DNA of 64,000 nucleotides from Arsenicitalea aurantiaca (GTDB lineage: Bacteria; Pseudomonadota; Alphaproteobacteria; Rhizobiales; Devosiaceae): contig NZ_RZNJ01000001.1 of the NCBI RefSeq assembly GCF_003994485.1, positions 3,765 to 67,764 of the forward strand, read 5' to 3'. Within the stretch, counting starts at the first letter, position 1, and the number at the start of each line of letters is the position of its first letter. Below are positions 63,073-64,000 of this stretch, in pieces. The notes below the pieces were generated by a model, which did not search any database, was not told the origin of the DNA, and saw nothing but the letters and a program-made list of their open reading frames with translations. A program made the position numbers and the translations under genes.

Positions 63073-63711
63073 TCAGCCTCGCTTGCGGGCGACGATGAAG
63101 GGACGAACGTCCCGGCCGGTTGTGCCGTGGTGTTCGCGCTCAAGGATTTCGAATCCGGCCTTTTCGATCTCCGCGACGAGGTCGGCCTCCGAGAAGATGT
63201 TGACCGGCGGGGCGATGCGGAGCTTCACCGCAAGGGGGATGCCAAGCCGGATCAGAGCCCTTTCGCCCGTGAGGCAGGCGGTCTTGGAGATGAAGAGGGT
63301 GCCGGGCGGAAGGTCCCGGCCGAGCTCCAGTAGCGCCTCCCGCCAGCCGATAACGAGGTGAATGACGTTGAAGGCAAGGACGATTCCTGGCGGGTTCGCC
63401 CTATCGAAGGCGTCGGGGCCGCCGACGAGGAAGGAGACGTTCTCAACGCCCGCCTCACGGGCGCGCTCGCTTGCGATCTCGATGATCGCCGGCGCGGTGT
63501 CGGCCGCAAGGATGCTGCCTGCATGAGGGGCGAGCCGGATGGCCGTCGTGCCGGTGCCGCAGCCGAACTCGAACACGCGGGCCTCGGGGACGAGCCAGCG
63601 GCGGGTGGCCGCGAGCGTCCTTTCATAGGCCGCCTGGTCGGTGACCGGGCTTTTGGCGTACCGCCTGGCAAAGCGGTTCCAGAAACGGACCTGCCGTTCG
63701 GCGTCGCTCAT
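63073..63711 (-). CDS. Class I SAM-dependent methyltransferase
   Basis: The 212-residue enzyme has the SAM site FEFGCGTGTTAIRLAPH (motif I), the acidic residue of LAADTAPAII, and VLAFNVIHLV (motif IV). FISKTACLTGERALIRLG follows. The substrate is unknown. Start at the ATG 63711, where GGAGG is at a normal distance; one at 63717 is too close. It lies between nadA (75 bases) and nadB (79 bases) on one strand and may be cotranscribed, but no known NAD step needs a methyltransferase. Confidence 0.92.
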   Translation of the reverse strand: MSDAERQVRFWNRFARRYAKSPVTDQAAYERTLAATRRWLVPEARVFEFGCGTGTTAIRLAPHAGSILAADTAPAIIEIASERAREAGVENVSFLVGGPDAFDRANPPGIVLAFNVIHLVIGWREALLELGRDLPPGTLFISKTACLTGERALIRLGIPLAVKLRIAPPVNIFSEADLVAEIEKAGFEILEREHHGTTGRDVRPFIVARKRG

Positions 63712-63786
63712 AACCATCCTCCCCCGATCTCCCGGACCGTTCTAGAGCATCGGCCGGGTGATGGTCACCTGCCCTTTGGTCTGGTG

Positions 63787-64000
63787 TCAGTGGCGCCGGG
63801 CGGAAAATTCGATCATGCGCTCGACCGCGAGGCGGGCGGGCTCGATGATCTCCTCGGGGACGGTCACCTCCTCGGTCATGGTGTGGAGCGACCAGAGGAT
63901 GTTCTCGAGGTTGATGCGCTTCATGTGCGGGCAGATGTTGCAGCCGCGCAGGAAATCGACGCCGGTGGTTTCGGACGCGACGTTGTCGGACATCGAGCAC
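63787..64000 (-). CDS. nadA: Quinolinate synthase (C-terminal part; gene continues past the window)
   Basis: NadA condenses iminoaspartate with dihydroxyacetone phosphate to quinolinate, using a [4Fe-4S] cluster. Only the last 70 residues are in the window. They carry one cluster cysteine in the C-S-M-S-D-N motif at the very edge and another in [17 protein letters not shown], both standard for NadA. The reading frame is open to 64000, so the gene begins beyond it. It is upstream of the methyltransferase and nadB in one direction. Confidence 0.93.
   Translation of the reverse strand, partial: CSMSDNVASETTGVDFLRGCNICPHMKRINLENILWSLHTMTEEVTVPEEIIEPARLAVERMIEFSARRH

Noticed and set aside
61452-63098. 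A 548-codon open frame on the plus strand across nadB
   Set aside because: It mirrors nadB, whose minus-strand reading is a full L-aspartate oxidase with FAD motifs.

Overview
The window looks like a chromosomal segment of a GC-rich alphaproteobacterium, most likely of the order Hyphomicrobiales (Devosia/Pelagibacterium-like). The basis is the form of the 5S rRNA, an initiator tRNA with an A-U pair at position 29:41, a rhizobial-type palindromic repeat, CtrA-like TTAA-N7-TTAA boxes, a possible RirA-type iron box and many ATGA-coupled operons. The genus is an inference. I see no insertion sequence, prophage, CRISPR array or plasmid replication module.

Layout. 1-0.26 kb: tail of an rRNA operon (5S rRNA, processing stem, terminator). 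0.4-14.2 kb: housekeeping and stress genes: two paralogous alpha/beta hydrolases, a DUF2059 protein, bfd-bfr iron storage, a Tas-like reductase, initiator tRNA, an ArsR-SRPBCC pair, a TetR-hydrolase operon with a clear operator, hrpB and an MltB-type transglycosylase. 14.5-22.7 kb: an M42 peptidase, then a peptide/opine-type ABC importer operon in which the second permease and first ATPase are one polypeptide, followed by a FadR-type regulator and a YeaE-like reductase. 22.9-29.2 kb: tamA-tamB outer-membrane assembly pair. 29.2-37.3 kb: mixed genes including pncB with a Shine-Dalgarno-masking hairpin, a pentapeptide-repeat protein, a membrane diguanylate cyclase, TerC and RidA.

37.4-47.1 kb: a sugar catabolic regulon. 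It has a ribose-class ABC importer, a fumarylacetoacetate-hydrolase-family enzyme, a FucU-type mutarotase, a GntR/FCD regulator, a UxaA-family dehydratase and an LldD-type lactate dehydrogenase. The same palindrome, G(C/G)TAACATG(Y)(Y)AG, lies upstream of all three promoter regions, so the GntR protein probably controls the whole set. The enzymes fit an oxidative L-fucose route ending in pyruvate and L-lactate, but several steps are missing here.

48.1-52.2 kb: the most novel part. It is a tightly overlapping five-gene operon: lysine 2,3-aminomutase, a small SET-domain protein, two ATP-grasp ligases and a GNAT acetyltransferase. The aminomutase keeps the residues needed for free lysine, so I infer a biosynthetic pathway for a beta-lysine-containing, perhaps methylated or acetylated, small peptide or osmolyte.

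52.2-64 kb: an SMP-30 lactonase, an SLC13/TrkA-C transporter, an RND efflux pump with its adaptor, a PfkB kinase, a ParDE toxin-antitoxin pair, nadB, a methyltransferase and the end of nadA. No nadC is present next to nadB.
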